Below, piece by piece: positions 27,701-42,700 of a stretch of DNA of 64,000 nucleotides. This DNA comes from Motacilla alba alba (Eukaryota; Chordata; Aves; Passeriformes; Motacillidae). The stretch spans positions 34,376,115 through 34,440,114 of the forward strand of contig NC_052018.1 in assembly GCF_015832195.1 (NCBI RefSeq). The letters run 5' to 3'. The notes below the pieces were generated by a model. It did not search any database. It saw nothing but the letters and a program-made list of their open reading frames with translations, and was not told where the DNA came from. Position numbers and translations under genes: made by a program. Position 1 is the first letter of the stretch. Every line of letters starts with the position of its first letter.

Positions 27701-30700
27701 AATAGTATCATATTTTGTGTGTGTTATTGTTTGCTGTTCCTCTCAGAAATCTAAGTTTTTTCTGTGTCAACTGGTTTATGTTTGGAAACTAAATTGTTTT
27801 CTCAGATTTTTAAGAATATTGCTGGCATGGAATTTGACAGTAATTAATATTGGGGTGAAAAATATAAATTCTGCAAACTGTAGCCTGAGAGTAGAATCTA
27901 TATTGTTGAGTCTTCCTCTTTACTGTATGGATCCACAATGTTTTCTTTATCATATTCCAATAGCCACAGCTCACATCAAATATGTTTTTAGTTTCCTTTT
28001 ATCAACTTCAGATTGATGTGGACATTGATCATTTGGCAATACATGGAAATTGTAAGCTACTGACCAATAAAAATCATACCAGCTAAGAAATTTAATAATA
28101 CTACCTTGCTCCCATTAAAGGCTCAGTCCTTGCAAAAAAATCCTTCTATAATTGCATTAAGAAACAAAATAAAAGTCATGAGTTTTGGTGAGGCATGGAG
28201 GTGTTCACAGATAGATGAAACTATTCAGAAACAGACATGATTAAAACACTGAAAGTTATGGATTACTGTAAATTGTGACATTTTAGGATGAACAATCATT
28301 TTTACAGTTTGTAAAGTCTTCAGTTTACAGTTCCAATTTTGGATCCACTTCTGCAGTCTGAGAGTTGCTTCTTAGAATGTTTTCATGGTGGATATGCTTG
28401 GAACATGCAAGAAATAGGAACACTAATTTTGGCTACTGTCACAATCATCTCTGGTTTTATTTTTTTCTGGGAAACTTCCTAGTTGCAGCTTTTTGTTCTT
28501 GTTTACAATTTTCAAATCAAGGCTAAGTGTGGTGAGCAGTGCTTGGAGATGAGTAGTTTCTTTGGTTTTGGAAGCCAGCATGTAAATTTAACATGACTAC
28601 TTCTGTTTCTGTGGTCTTTAAGATGTGTTGTTTATGTCTTCATTATAGGCAGGAGCAGAGCATATATTTGACTTTGTAACATTCAGACATATAAAATATT
28701 TGTCAGTTTGGTTATTGCTGTTTATTAGTTATGAGTACACCAAAGATCTGCTACCTTTTATAAAATATTTATCTCAGAATATTCATACTTTGATAGCATG
28801 ACCCTGATAATGCTAGATGTTTATTTATTTCTCCCAAACAGCCTACAATGAGCATTGTGTCCAAAGACTAAAATGTCAGCTGTTTGCTTATTGCTTTTTG
28901 GTACACATAACACTTGCTTATTACTGCCTTGTGCATGTAGAGCAGAGAGCCTGTAGAGCTTGAGTAGTGTGTGCCTCGTATGAGGACAGTGCTTCTAGGA
29001 ATCCCTTTCACTTTTGGTAAATGTCTTGGATTTGTATTTCTTGTTCATCATCTGAACGTTCCTATTTGTGAGTTGTCATTTGCAGTCTATTAAACAGTGT
29101 AACTTTGAGGAATAAGCATAAATTGTAGGTGGGTAAAATCAACAGGAAGGATTTTGTTTCAAATGTAAACATCTGTTGTGTAGAATGTCAGGGCAGATGG
29201 GAATAGTGCTGGGCCTACTTCCCATAACAGAGAATTACACTGGAACAGAGAATGGAAGAATATAGTTTCCATAATTCTCACACTACCCTATCTATTGATA
29301 TGAGGCTTTTGTACTGCAGAAGAGGCTGTGCTTGTTAAAGGGTTCCTAAATTTGGAACGTGCTTTTGAAGGGTTGCATTAATGATATGACCCAATAGCTC
29401 TTAATCACTGGTCAGTCAGTTTATTTGAAGGAGACAAGTTAATCTGATATTTAATGTAATTGTCCTTTAATTATGCGGTATGCCTAATTTCTCAGCTATC
29501 TTTAATTGAAGAAATTAAAAAGGGAATTGAGTGAAGCTGAAAACAGTGGTTATATCTGTACACTGTAGAACACAATATGGAATTGTTAGGTATATTTAGA
29601 CTCCAGTGGAGCTGTTGATAAAAATAATAATAAACTAGAAATTGCATCATTCTTCTCTTGATTCTAAAAGGGTGCTGTATTTGTGCCTGTTGAGTAACAC
29701 TTCTTCACTTGTGTCTGGTTCTAGATGTATTTGCCTTTTTAGGAACATGATCAATAGAGTCCTTTTGAAGTTTTAAGAGAAGTTAGTTTGGTATCTCTAA
29801 AATAAAAGGGTGCAATATTCACTTGGAGAGTTGACTGTGAACTTTGGAGAAAGACACTTCCAGTATCAACCCAGAGTATGGCTTGATAAAGTAAGAGGAC
29901 AGTAGAAACGCGGATGCAACCACCTGCAGTGAAAACAAAGTATGGTCTAATGGATCATAGCTCTGCACCAAACCGCTAATTTTCACAGAGACTTCTATTT
30001 TTAAAATGTTGCCAGGCAAACCTATTTTTGTCAATTTAAAATTAGTCTGTATGTATATAGTATATTATATTATCCTAGGCTCTATAAAATATATTACAGA
30101 ATTATCCCAGACTACTATCTAGGGTGTTAAGAGGGTTAACCTTTGCAGGCTCCTGATTGCTGGTGAAGAAGAAAAGTGAATAAAAGGATGTGCTAACTAC
30201 TAAAAGTCCAGTTTTGTCTGAAGCAGGAAATCATCTGAATCCTTTTCCATAAAATTTTTCTCTTAGTTGTTAAAATTTTTCTATTCATTTTTGATTACTA
30301 AATGTTTGAAGTGATACAGTATTGCATTCTTAATTGGATTATTTTTAAGATACATCAGGAAGTATCTTCCTCTCATAAACATTTTCCTAAATGGGCAGGT
30401 TAAAATATGAAGGGGCAATTGCACATATAATTATGGAATACAAGAGGAAAATTCCATCATATTTAGATTGTTAAATAAATGCATAATCTGTGGTTTTTGT
30501 TTCAGACTGTGAACAAGTGCAGCCTCCACTGTGGCTACAGACTTTAATGAATGCTTGCAAGCAGGCAAGCAATTTCAGTGTTCAGGGTGTTACTATTTCC
30601 CTCGTGATGGACTTGGTTGGATTGACTCAATCGGTTGCTCTTGTCACTGGAGAAAATCTTAACAGTGTGGAAACTGCTCAGCCTCTTAGTCCTAACCAGG

Positions 30701-33700
30701 GAAGAGTGGCTGTTGTCATCAGACCTCCTCTTACTCAAGGCAATCTGAGATATATGGCTGAAAAGACAGACTTCTTCAAGGTTAGATGCAGTATTTCATT
30801 GCTATTTTCTTAAGACTTTTTCTGTCTGGTGAAAAATAAGTCTTGGCCCCTTTACCATCCTTGATATGCTAAACCAAATTTTCTTGCTGAATATTTTGGT
30901 AACATTTGTAACCTCTGTTAGAATCTAAATGAAATACACAGTAAGTTTTCTTCCTGCAATTCTCTTACTGACTGCTTGTGTGAAATTCCTTGTTTAATTG
31001 AATGTTTTAAAGATATAAACAAAACCTAATTGAATAGCAGTATTAATCAGCAAAGGTATGAAACTGAGATGTGCATGATGTAGGACTATGGTAAAAAATT
31101 TTTGCATTTGTGTAATTTATGTAAGAAATCTTGCAAAAAAAAAATCATCAGCAGGGTAAGTTATGTAGTTAGTTATATTTCAATGAAAATTTATTTCTGT
31201 TCTGACTCCTTAACAGGAATTTTTTTATGTAGTGAGTTATTGCAGCATTTTGACAGTTCCTTCTGTTCATACAAAAGGAACCATTTTACAGATTGCCTCT
31301 TTGTCATAGGGTGTCATCAGATGTGATGTCTCCCGTTGTTGCATAGAGCAAAACAAGGTATGATAGTCATTCACTTGTGTCTCTTGCAACTTTTCTTTTC
31401 ATGTACAAAGCATATAGCTTTAACTCTTTGGGACCAGCTGGGTGATGGAACTCCTCAGCATCATCAGAAGAGTGTGGAGCTCTTCTATCAGCTGCACAAC
31501 CTCGTCCCATCTTCCAGCATTTGTGAAGATGTTATTAGTCAGCAGCTGACTCACAGAGACAAGGCAAGTTGTTCATGTATTTACTTAAAGATGAGTAAAG
31601 CATATACAGAAATATATTTAGATAAAGGACCCCTCAGAGGAGGGTATGAATAACTTCAATATTGAAAAAAATATTGCCTTACATTGTTTCAAATGTTATT
31701 TTATGTCTGTGATGAATCTCTAGTTTCATGATAGACAATGGAGGTTTTTCACCATTCAGCAGCAGACTTAGGCAGAAGACTTTTTCTCTTGTCAAAGTCA
31801 AGTGATGCTTCTCAATACTTAAACCATGTACTTAGCTTTTGCTGTTGTTAGTAGGAGTTCTTGTCATGACAGGTTCTTTACTTTTTTTTTCCTCACGTAG
31901 AAATTTGTTTCACATAGAGGCTGTCAATTTGACATTTGACTTGAGACCTCTGTAGTGCTTTAAATTTCAGGTATATGAGCAATTTTCACAGCTTCAACAG
32001 TATGAATAGTAGGGAAATACTTGCTTACACATTCTAGCAACTCATGGTTGTGTGACTTCAGGAATGCTTACCTTTTTGCCATTCTACCAGAATTACCAGG
32101 TCAACAAGAGTGAATGTCAGCCAGTTTGTCAATCAGCGCAGTTCACAGTTTGCTATATTGTTGAAATTGATGATGACTTTTAGTGTCACTTAGGCTGGTC
32201 TGTAAACTGCTGTGACTGTGGATGTTGAACTTGCTTATTTCTGCCTATCTTCCTGAGAAAACAGTAATTTCTTACATCTTCGCAGCATGGATTGCAAGGG
32301 CTTACATGGAGTCATCTTTACGTGTTTGGGAATTGGTATTTTCACTCTATTCAATAGCTGTCAGTGTATTATTTTCTGTAACTGGATACATTTTGCAGCA
32401 GTGTTGTGGATTATTTTCCTGTGAAAAGAATTTTTTTTCTAAATACAAGTGATGTTTGCTTTACTTTCTAGAATGCTGGTGTCTCTTTTGGTTTTTATTT
32501 TTGGTGTGGAGAGGTTGTCCTATTTTGGTTTTAGTTTGTTTAACATGAACAGTTTGTCTTTTTCATAATTTTCATAGCTTTTACTTAAAGTTTCTACTAT
32601 TGTGGCAGATACTGCGTAAAAAAGAAGCTGTTGCAAAGCTTCTTAAGTTGTATGATGTAAACTAAGTCTGGAAGTATGCCAGATTGTCTGTGGTTTTAAG
32701 TTTTTCGTTTTGTCTCAGTTTGGTTAAAGGTAAATATACCTACTGTTCATTTCCTATAACCATATATTCTAGCAACAAACAAGTGAAAATCTTTGTCCTT
32801 TTGTCTTTGCTTATCATCTAGTAATTTAGTTTAAGCCCTTATAGTACTTGAAGTAATTTTGATTATTTATTTTGTGTAATTGTCCTGATTGCTGTGTTTT
32901 GTTCACTCCTACTAATGCTTACTAGCTTCCTTGTCTTTTGGGTGAAGCTGATTTTATACATGTGTTCAAGTCATATCATGACATTTACTGTTATTTGCAG
33001 CCTTGCTGGTATAACTCTTTGCCTGGATTTACCTCAGTAAAGAGAGAAACAGAACAATTGTTACTTTACACAATTTTTACCATTAAATATCCTGAGATGG
33101 ACTTCAGTGAACCTTGTGGGTCCCTCCCAACTCAGGATATTCTGTGATATTCTGCATATCATTACTATGACTGTATTAGTCATTGTGAATCCTTTGGGCA
33201 GTAAGCATGTCCTGTTTGTCCAATTTGTTCTAGAGTTAAATTTTACATGTTAGTGAAGAGCTTAATCTACATATCTAGCTAGAAAATTATTTTGTTTCTT
33301 TCTAGCATGGCAGTAATGGAATGAAAATAAGTTGACTAGAAAGAGACAGGCTAAACTTTAAAACAAGGCAAGATCAAGACAGGAGGGAATCCTTTCATGG
33401 TACTAAATTGCTCACAGGCACCTACTATTGGCTACTACAGCTTTTAAGATTAAAAAATAGTACTTTAACACATAATCAAAGAAGTTAATTTCATTATATC
33501 TTATATCGTTTAGGATGCTGTATGACTTTCTTTTTCCAGTTCTTATCAGAAGTTTTACATTCTGACAGATCTAACTTATGGTTTGGTCCACAGAAAATAA
33601 GAATGGAAGCTCATGCCAAGTTTGCAGTGCTATGGCATCTCACACGAGATCTTCATATTAACAAATCTTCTTCCTTTGGCCGCACCTTTGACAGGTTGGT

Positions 33701-36700
33701 GATTGCAAGTCTGATTCAGTTGAAATAATTTTGCTCCAAATCTTTGGCAGTATTATATGGGCAACATAGGGTGTTGAAAAATTGAAGAACTACAGTGTAG
33801 CTGTGAGAGGAAAGAAGAAGGACAAGAAATGAATTTGTGGACAAGAATTTGTGTTAGACAAAATTGTTTTCACAGTGATGATTATGTAAGCTGTAAATTT
33901 TTCCTGGAAGCTATAAAGAATGTGGGGAAGAAATGGTGACAATATTCATTGACCATCACTGTATTTAAAATCACTGTGGTGTATATTGAGCTTAATATCT
34001 GAGTTCTTGCTGTGTTTTGATAAATACAGAAGCAGGAGAGAGAAATTAACCCAGAATTGAATTACATTATGTAGAAAGTAACAGTAAAACTAAAAAAACT
34101 TAAAAACCAAACTGCAAACAAGTGCTAAAACACGAGTTCTTTTGTTTAATCTCTGTTTTGTGTAAGAGGTCATTTATGGCAAGGAGCAGAGGATTTCTCT
34201 TTTGTGTTCTAGTATTGGACTATCTTCTTAGAAAAGACTGCAGATCTGGACTCTGAACTACTCATGTCTTCCTCAGCTAGCACAAATGTCGTGGAAAAGT
34301 GTTTATTTAGGTTTTGTATTGCATACTTAGCTGTAAGGTGTAGATTAAAAAGTTATTTCTTTATCTTATGCTGTCGCTCATTGCAAAAATGGTAATAATT
34401 CTGTGCATACAGCTAAAAGCTTATGAACATGTACTATTGGAGAATGTGAAACAGTAGGTAAAATTCAGAGTCCAATATATATGTTGTTTTTCCATAAGTC
34501 TCAAAAGGATTCTCAAGGCTAGAAGTGTTAAAAGAAGAAAATAATGGTTGTAGGAACTGCTGAATTGTCAAGTATATTTCTCCTCTCTGTTCTTGAAGAC
34601 AAGACCTTTAAATGTTTTATGTTCCATATATCCTTGTGAACTGGCTTTTAAAATTCTATATTATTTTATGGCATACCATTTACAAGGCAACAAAGGCTTG
34701 TTATGCTAATAGTTGTACAAATACTTGATCTTGCTTCTATTAGAGCAACTGTTATAAGTGACTTTGTTACTAGCTCTTCCTACCCACTCCTTCATTAGAC
34801 TAGACTAAAATATAAAGAGCAGGTTCAAAGTTTTGATTCCAAAGAAAATACTGCTTTGTATGGAGAAGAGACTTGAGTATGTACCAACATTAAATTTGTC
34901 ATATATTAGATTAAAATGGGGTTACTCTGTGAGTAGTGTACAATATCCACTAGATTTTCTTCTTCTTTCCATTCTAGATCTTTGTTTATCATGCTGGACA
35001 GCCTCAATAGCTTGGATGGTTCTACTTGGTCAGTGGGACAAGCCTGGTTAAATCAAGTGCTTCAAAGACATGATATTGCAAGGGTTCTTGAACCTTTGCT
35101 CCTACTGCTTCTCCATCCAAAAACTCAGCGAGTTTCTGTTCAGCGAGTACAGGCTGAATGTTACTGGACTAAATCTCCCAATCACCCTGAAGATGAAAAT
35201 GAAAAGCAATTCATGCAGAAGTTCAGCTGTGCTGATGGTATGTACACAAAAAGACTGTAGGAAGTTCCCTAATTTCTTTGCTTGCTGTTCACATGCAATG
35301 TTAAAATCATAGTACAAATTTTTGAGGGTAACTGAAAAAAGTGTTGGAATAACTACAGCTTATATTTGCATTTGTGTGGTGTTTTCCTAATTCAAGTTTG
35401 TGTGCTCCAAGTACTGTTTAAAGTTGTATTGTTTTTACATTAAAATGATATGCGAGTATTTTAATGCAGAGCATTTTGTTACATCTTACTGAGTTGTGGT
35501 AGAACATAAGAATATGGCTTGAAGCTTAACCAAGAAACTAAACATTTTTATGAATGATGTGGGGCTGGCTGAAAACATACCCAAAAGTTTTTTAGGTGTT
35601 TGCATATATTGCATCATTTTAGTTTAGAATTTACTGATTCTGTTTCTTGTGAAAACAAAAGCAGATAAGACTGCATCATGTTTCGTGGAGAACTATGTAG
35701 GTTTGCTAAGGTGTACTGCTAAAACAATTTTGCTTTGTTTTTGTGAACTTGTCATTTGCCTATTAACATTTTTTCTTCTGTGAAATAGAAAGACACTATT
35801 TACCATGCTTTCATGATTTGAAGTCTCAATAATAGTTTAAATTCTAAATTTTTATTCTGAATTCTTATTCTGAAGAACAAAATCTTATATGTATACATTT
35901 TCTTGTGTTCTTCAAGCATTCTCCCACATGCCTGTAAGCCAAGGACAACTTATCATACCCAAAGAAGGCAATGAGAAGCAACTTGGTGTGGATGAAATGG
36001 AGAACTTCAGCCTGACCGTGAATCCTCTGAGTGACAGGCTTTCCTTGTTAAGTACCAGCAGTGAGACCATACCAATGGTTGTGTCTGATTTTGACCTTCC
36101 TGATCATCAGGCTGAAATACTGCAGAGTTCTGACTCTGGCTGTTCTCAGTCATCTAATGGAGACAACATCAGTTATGAAGTGGAAACAGAAAGCCTGAGT
36201 GCTCAAGATAGCTCTCAGACTCTAAAAGAAGACTCACCTGATGAAATTGTGCAACAAGTGGTTACAGATCTTATATGCAAAGTTGTAAGTGGTCTTGGAG
36301 AAGAAGTTGAACCAGTTAAAGACAGTCTGCACTCTGAGGATGCTTCCTGTAAATTCAGCTCATTGGATAGCTCTGTAGAGGTTACAAAAAGTGATGATCA
36401 AAATATTCAAAGTAGCCAAAGTAGTTTACTTAGTAATGACAGCTCACAGTTACTATCAGCCTCAACTGAGACTGGACTTGAGAGCTTAGGAGACGAAATG
36501 TCAAGAAATAACTCTTCACCTTGTATTGCAGAAAGCCAGCAGTCCTTCTCTGATCTTACTCTTTCTTCCACTGAATCAAAGTCTAGAAAACATAGCCACA
36601 GTAGTATTCAGTTCAGCTTTAAAGGAAAGCAACCAGAAAAAATGTCAGAAAAAGAAACAATTGTTAAAGAAGCTGGTAAGCAACCAGGTGCAAAACCTAA

Positions 36701-39700
36701 GGTAAAAATAGCCAAAAAGAAAGATGAAGAGAAGAAGAAAGCACAAACAGAAAAGCTTAAACAAACAAATGTCTTCTTTAGTGATGGTCTTGATTTAGAA
36801 AATTGGTACAGTTGTGGAGAAGGAGAAATTTCAGAAATAGAAAGTGATGTTGGATCCCCAGGAATGCGAAAATCTCCTAACTTCAATATCCATCCACTGT
36901 ATCAACATGTGCTTCTTTATCTCCAGTTGTATGACTCTTCAAGGACATTGTATGCCTTTTCTGCAATTAAAGCAATTCTGAAAACAAATCCTTCAGCTTT
37001 TGTAAGTGCCATCTCCACTACCAGTGTCAACAATGCATACACTCCTCAGCTTTCATTGCTCCAAAATCTTCTAGCCAGGCATCGAATATCTGTTATGGGC
37101 AAGGATTTCTATAGTCATATCCCAGTTGATTCTAACCATAACTTTCGGAGCTCTATGTACATAGAAATTCTCATCTCCTTGTGTCTATACTACATGCGAA
37201 GCCATTATCCAACTCACGTTAAAGTAACCTCCCAAGACCTCATAGGAAACCGCAACATGCAAATGATGAGTATCGAAATTCTGACACTCCTCTTTGCGGA
37301 GTTGGCAAAAGTGATAGAAAGCTCTGCCAAGGGCTTTCCTAGTTTTATTTCAGACATGTTGTCCAAGTGCAAGGTTCAGAAAGTTATCCTGCATTGTCTG
37401 CTGTCTTCTATCTTCAGTGCTCAGAAATGGCACAGTGAAAAGATAGCTGGGAAAAACATAGTGGCTGTGGAAGAAGGCTTCTCTGAAGACAGCCTTATAA
37501 ATTTTTCTGAGGATGAGTTTGACAATGGTAGTACTCTGCAGTCACAACTTTTGAAAGTACTTCAGCGGCTGATTGTGCTGGAGCACAGAGTAATGACTGT
37601 GCCTGAGGAAAATGAAACGGTGTTTGACTTTGTCATAACAGACCTGGAGCACATGGGTCCCCAGCAGCCGATGACTTCTCTGCAGTATTTACATTCCCAG
37701 CCAATAACCTGCCAAGGCATGTTTCTGTGTGCAGTGATACGAGCTTTGCACCAGCACTGTGCCTGTAAAATGCATCCCCAGTGGATTGGCCTTATCACTT
37801 CTACGTTGCCTTACATGGGAAAAGTTCTTCAAAGGGTGGTCGTTTCAGTGACTCTTCAGCTCTGCAGGAACTTGGATAATTTAATTCAGCAGTATAAATA
37901 TGAAACTGGATTATCTGATAATAGGTATGTAAAAGTAGAGGTATAATCTTTTTAACTGAATTTGATTGTTTTGAATTACTGTCAGATTAACTCATGTTAA
38001 AAAAATTGCTTTTCTTTTAGGCCTCTCTGGATGGCATCAGTCACTCCCCCAGATATGGTTCTCACTTTGTTAGAAGGGATCACAACAATAATTCATTACT
38101 GCCTCCTGGATCCATCTACGCAGTATCATCAGGTAAACTTATCTGAGACATTCCTGTGCAATACATGTCAAATCAAGGACTGTGATTATATTAGCAGTTC
38201 TGAAGATTTGGGTGACAAAAATAACAAATATATTGTCTTAGCTATAAATATGGGGGTTTATTGACAATACAAACAGAAAAACAGTTTTCTATGGATGATA
38301 CTTTTAAGAAAATACTCTTATATTTGTTTGCTTCTTTAGTTGTTTGTTTTTTGTTACCCTGAAATAACTTAAGTTGAATTCCTTAACATTAAGACCTTTA
38401 AAATTCAAATTTTTAGAACTGCCTTTGTTGTGTTCATCTTGCAATATGTCTAAACATTATCCTTCTGCTCCTTCTGTATATTCACAATTTTTATTTTTAG
38501 TTAAGCAGTATTTTTAGATCTATTATTCTGAGCATAGTGTCTGTTAAGAATTTGGTCCAGATTCCATGAGAAGCTTTTGCCCTGTTTTCTCAGTAATCTT
38601 GTTTTTGTGCTTTTTCCCCATTCTTACACCCCTTTGCTTTCCATTCATTTAAAAGTGACTGAAAAGTGGGTTTTGTTTATGTAAATAAATAATTTTGCCT
38701 AGAGTATTATCTAGACTTAAAATTCTGAAATAATTGTTTTTCAAAGATGTAGGCAGAGGATACAAAATTGATTGCTGTAGACATGAGGCCTACCATATTC
38801 AGAGTACATTTGATATTGCACAACTCAATCAAAAGTTTCTCTATTATTTTAAAAGCCTCAAAGCTGTACATATTTTATTAATGAAAAAATTATGAAAAGG
38901 GTTAAGGTTGAAAGCTCCCATGTTAGGTAAGACTAAATTTACTCTATTTTAAATATGTTGTTTATGTATACATAAATTTGAATATTTGAATTCAAATATG
39001 TATATTTGAATATACATATTATTGAATATTCCTCTCCTCTCCCACTAGCTTTTGGTCAATGTAGATCAGAAGCATTTGGTTGAAGCACGCAATGGGATCC
39101 TCTCTATCTTGCATATGATCATGTCCTCTGTGACTTTACTGTGGAGCATCCTGCACCTCGCAGATTCTTCGGAGAAAACTACTGCTGCTGCTGCTGCATC
39201 CATCACCACTATTAATCTTGGGTCAACTAAGGTCAGAACATCAGGGATAATATCATTTAAGTTGTTCATTAATACCTATGTCAAAATAATTTCAATTCCC
39301 TTCCCTTAAATCTAAATTGAATTTTTATGCCTTTGTCCTCATCTACTCACTCACCACAAAAACCAGGCTTTTATAGAGGAGTACTGAATATGCTTTTAAG
39401 CTAAAATGTATCAGTTCAATGCAATGTGTCCCTTCTTGGCTTTCTGCAGAGAAATTGTTTTGAACATAATGCTGAGGTGCTTATCTAAAGGGGTATGTGT
39501 TCTGCTTTCATGTTTCAGAATTTAAGGCAACAGATTCTGGAACTTTTAGGTCCAATTTCAATGAATCATGGTGTTCACTTCATGGCTGCTATTGCATTTG
39601 TATGGAATGAAAGGAGGCAAAACAAAAATACTGCAAGAACAAAGGTATGTTTATATTACAGTGATCACTTGAAATAGTGCTAATACTTTTAAGTGATTTA

Positions 39701-42700
39701 GTGTTAGGAAGAAGAAAATTCAGACATTCCAGTGAAAAAATACAATGAAGTATGGACAATATTTGCATTTCTGATTAGCAACTGTACTGTCAGGGAGATA
39801 CCACTTTACAATGAAGTAATCTTCCTGAATTCTTCAGGGGAAGAGTAGGTGATACCAGGTCTCTAGATGAACTGTTAGTTGATAAAATTTCAATCTCATG
39901 AGGACAGCTGCCTTGATTTTGGCATAGCCATTGTCTGTGTTGATAATCTGTGACATACATCTGATTCTTTTAGGTTATTCCTACAGCATGTGAAGAACAA
40001 CTTCTGCTGGTTGAGCTGGTTCGCTCTATCAGTGTTATGAGAACAGAGACTGTCATACAGACAGTGAAAGAAGTTCTGAAGCAGCCTCCAGCCATAGCAA
40101 AGGACAAGGTATGGAAACTCTGCAGATCCTATTGATTAATATGATGTCCTCTTGAAGCAGCTTAGAACACTGATGATATGGGTACTTCAGTGACAAAGCT
40201 GAGCAGCACAATGTGAAGATTTTCACTATATCTAAGAGATAAATGAAGAGAAGCATAACTACAGAGGGATGTCTGAGAGGACATTTTTAATATTCTATTA
40301 AATTAAGCTATATGTTTAGGCATTGCAGTGACATTATAGCATTGTCAGTTTTACCCTGATGAGGGGAAAAAACCCACTTCTTTCTGACAACACAGGTTTC
40401 ATATCTTTTTCTAGAAGCATCTTTCACTGGAAGTCTGCATGTTGCAGTTTTTCTATGCTTATACTCAAAGGTGAGAAAACAAACTCAATTTTATTTCTGT
40501 CATCGGGAAGCAGATAATCAATTTGAATATTTTACATCTTTTTGTCATAAGATGATGAATAGTCTGTGTAATATAAATAGTGAAGAAAGAATGAGTTTGA
40601 TCTGTAGGTTTGTTAAAAAAGGTGGTTTATTTTGTGAGTTCCATAGCACTGCATCACCTTTCTTTCCCCACCTAAAAATCCTGCGGGCAATCTGCCAAAG
40701 AAAGCTGATCTTAATTGTGCTGTAACTCCTTCATGCCATTCCAGCTTTCTAATGAAAAGCATCTTTTGAGAATGTTCTACTTCTCCCTTCATCTGTTTCT
40801 TAATGACTTGATATAGCAACCTAGTATTAAAAGAAGCTGTAAGGGTGTTGATTCCCAATATCTGACAGGAGAGATGTGATGTAAAAAGAAATTGTGGGAA
40901 TACCTGAGGGAGATTGTGTTCTCATCATTGACATTGCTGCTCTCTCTCCCTTAGGATTCCAGTGACCAGCTTAGTAGACAGCTGGGCAGCACTGCTACTT
41001 CTGTTAAAGGATTCCATACAGGTTGGTCTTCCAGCCCCAGGACAGTTTCTTATACTTGGGTAAGTGCTCCTGATATTTGCAATTTTCAAATATGCTCAAA
41101 CAAAGTGTGTGAAATTACTCTGAATTGTTAGTGTTTCTAAATCTGTCTCTTACTTTTGACTCATAGAGTAATTGCCTGGGTTCTGTGGGTCTTATCAAAT
41201 TAGTTTCTACTCTGAGGAATGGCTACATATATTAAATTTTATAGTATAGAAAGCTATAAGCCACGACCTCACCTTAATGATTATTTCAGTGATTCAGGCT
41301 CTTTAAGCAACGAATGTAATTTTCTGATTTTTCCGAAAAAATAACAACAATTACTATTTCTTAGGTATTTGAAGCCCACTAGAGTGGGCTGAATTCTCAC
41401 CATGGAAACAGTTTGTGGACTGTTAGAAATATAACTTCAAATATGTTTTCTGTATAATGCTTCAAGGACCATTTTCTTCAATATTTTGAGTTTATCTTCC
41501 CTAATAAACTGTCTCTGAAGACACTTTTGTATATAATCAAGTAAAACATGTTCTTGGTAAACTCTTATGATAAAAATTAACTTAAGGAACTTGAAAAGAT
41601 GTTTCCTGGAATATTGATAAGTAGCAATCCCTGTGGGTTTAGTGATTAAATATTGCACAAATAAATGTCTTGTTAGGACAAAATAGATTTGTCGTAACTC
41701 TGAAAACTGCTGAATAATGTACTATGAGAAGAAAATCCATATTCAAGTTCTATATTTTTTCAGTGTTCTTAATGAGTTCATCATGAAAAACCCAAGTCTG
41801 GAGAATAAGAAAGATCAAAGAGATCTACAGGTAAGAAATTTGTCATATGTGTCTTTTTAAAATACTGAACAGTAAATCATAGAATCATAGAATGACCTGG
41901 GTTGGAAAGGGCCTTAAAGATCATCCAGTTCCTAGCACAGGAAGGATTCTGACCTTTTGGAGCAAGTCCAGAGGAGGGCCACCAAGTTGATTAGAGCCAT
42001 GGAGCATCTCTCTTAAGAGAAGAGCTGGAAGAATTTGGTTTGTTCAGCCTGGAAAAGGGAAGGCTTCCAGCACCTGGAGGAAGCCACAAGAAAGATGGAG
42101 AGGGACTGTTTACAAGAACATGCAGTGACAGGACAAGGGAGAATAGCTTCAAAGTGAGATTAGATTTAGATTAGGTACTAGGAAAAAAATCTGTACTGTG
42201 GAAGTGGTGTGGCACTGGAACTGCTTACCCAGAGAAGTTGCAGTTGCCCTGTCACTAGAATTGTTTAAGGCCACTTGGATGAGGTCCTGAACAGCTGGTT
42301 TAGTGTAAGGTGTCCATGTCCATGGCAGTGGGGCTGGAACTAGATGCTTGAATGTACTAGAAATATTTGATATCAGTTCTGTAATATGAAATTACCCTTT
42401 AATATCATCTCCTTATATTTACAATTTTGTGAAAATACTCTCATTTTTCTGTGAGGGTATTAATCATTGATAATATAGAATTTATTTGAAAGCAATTCTG
42501 TATGTGTTTATATGGATTTTCTGCATGTCGGGATAATGAATACAGCCCTTCTGCAAAAAGTTCTAAAAATGCTTGCGTTTTTTTTTTCTACTAGGATGTA
42601 ACACACAAGATAGTGGATGCTATTGGGGCAATTGCTGGTTCTTCTTTGGAACAGACCACTTGGCTAAGACGAAACTTAGAGGTTAAGCCTTCCCCCAAGA

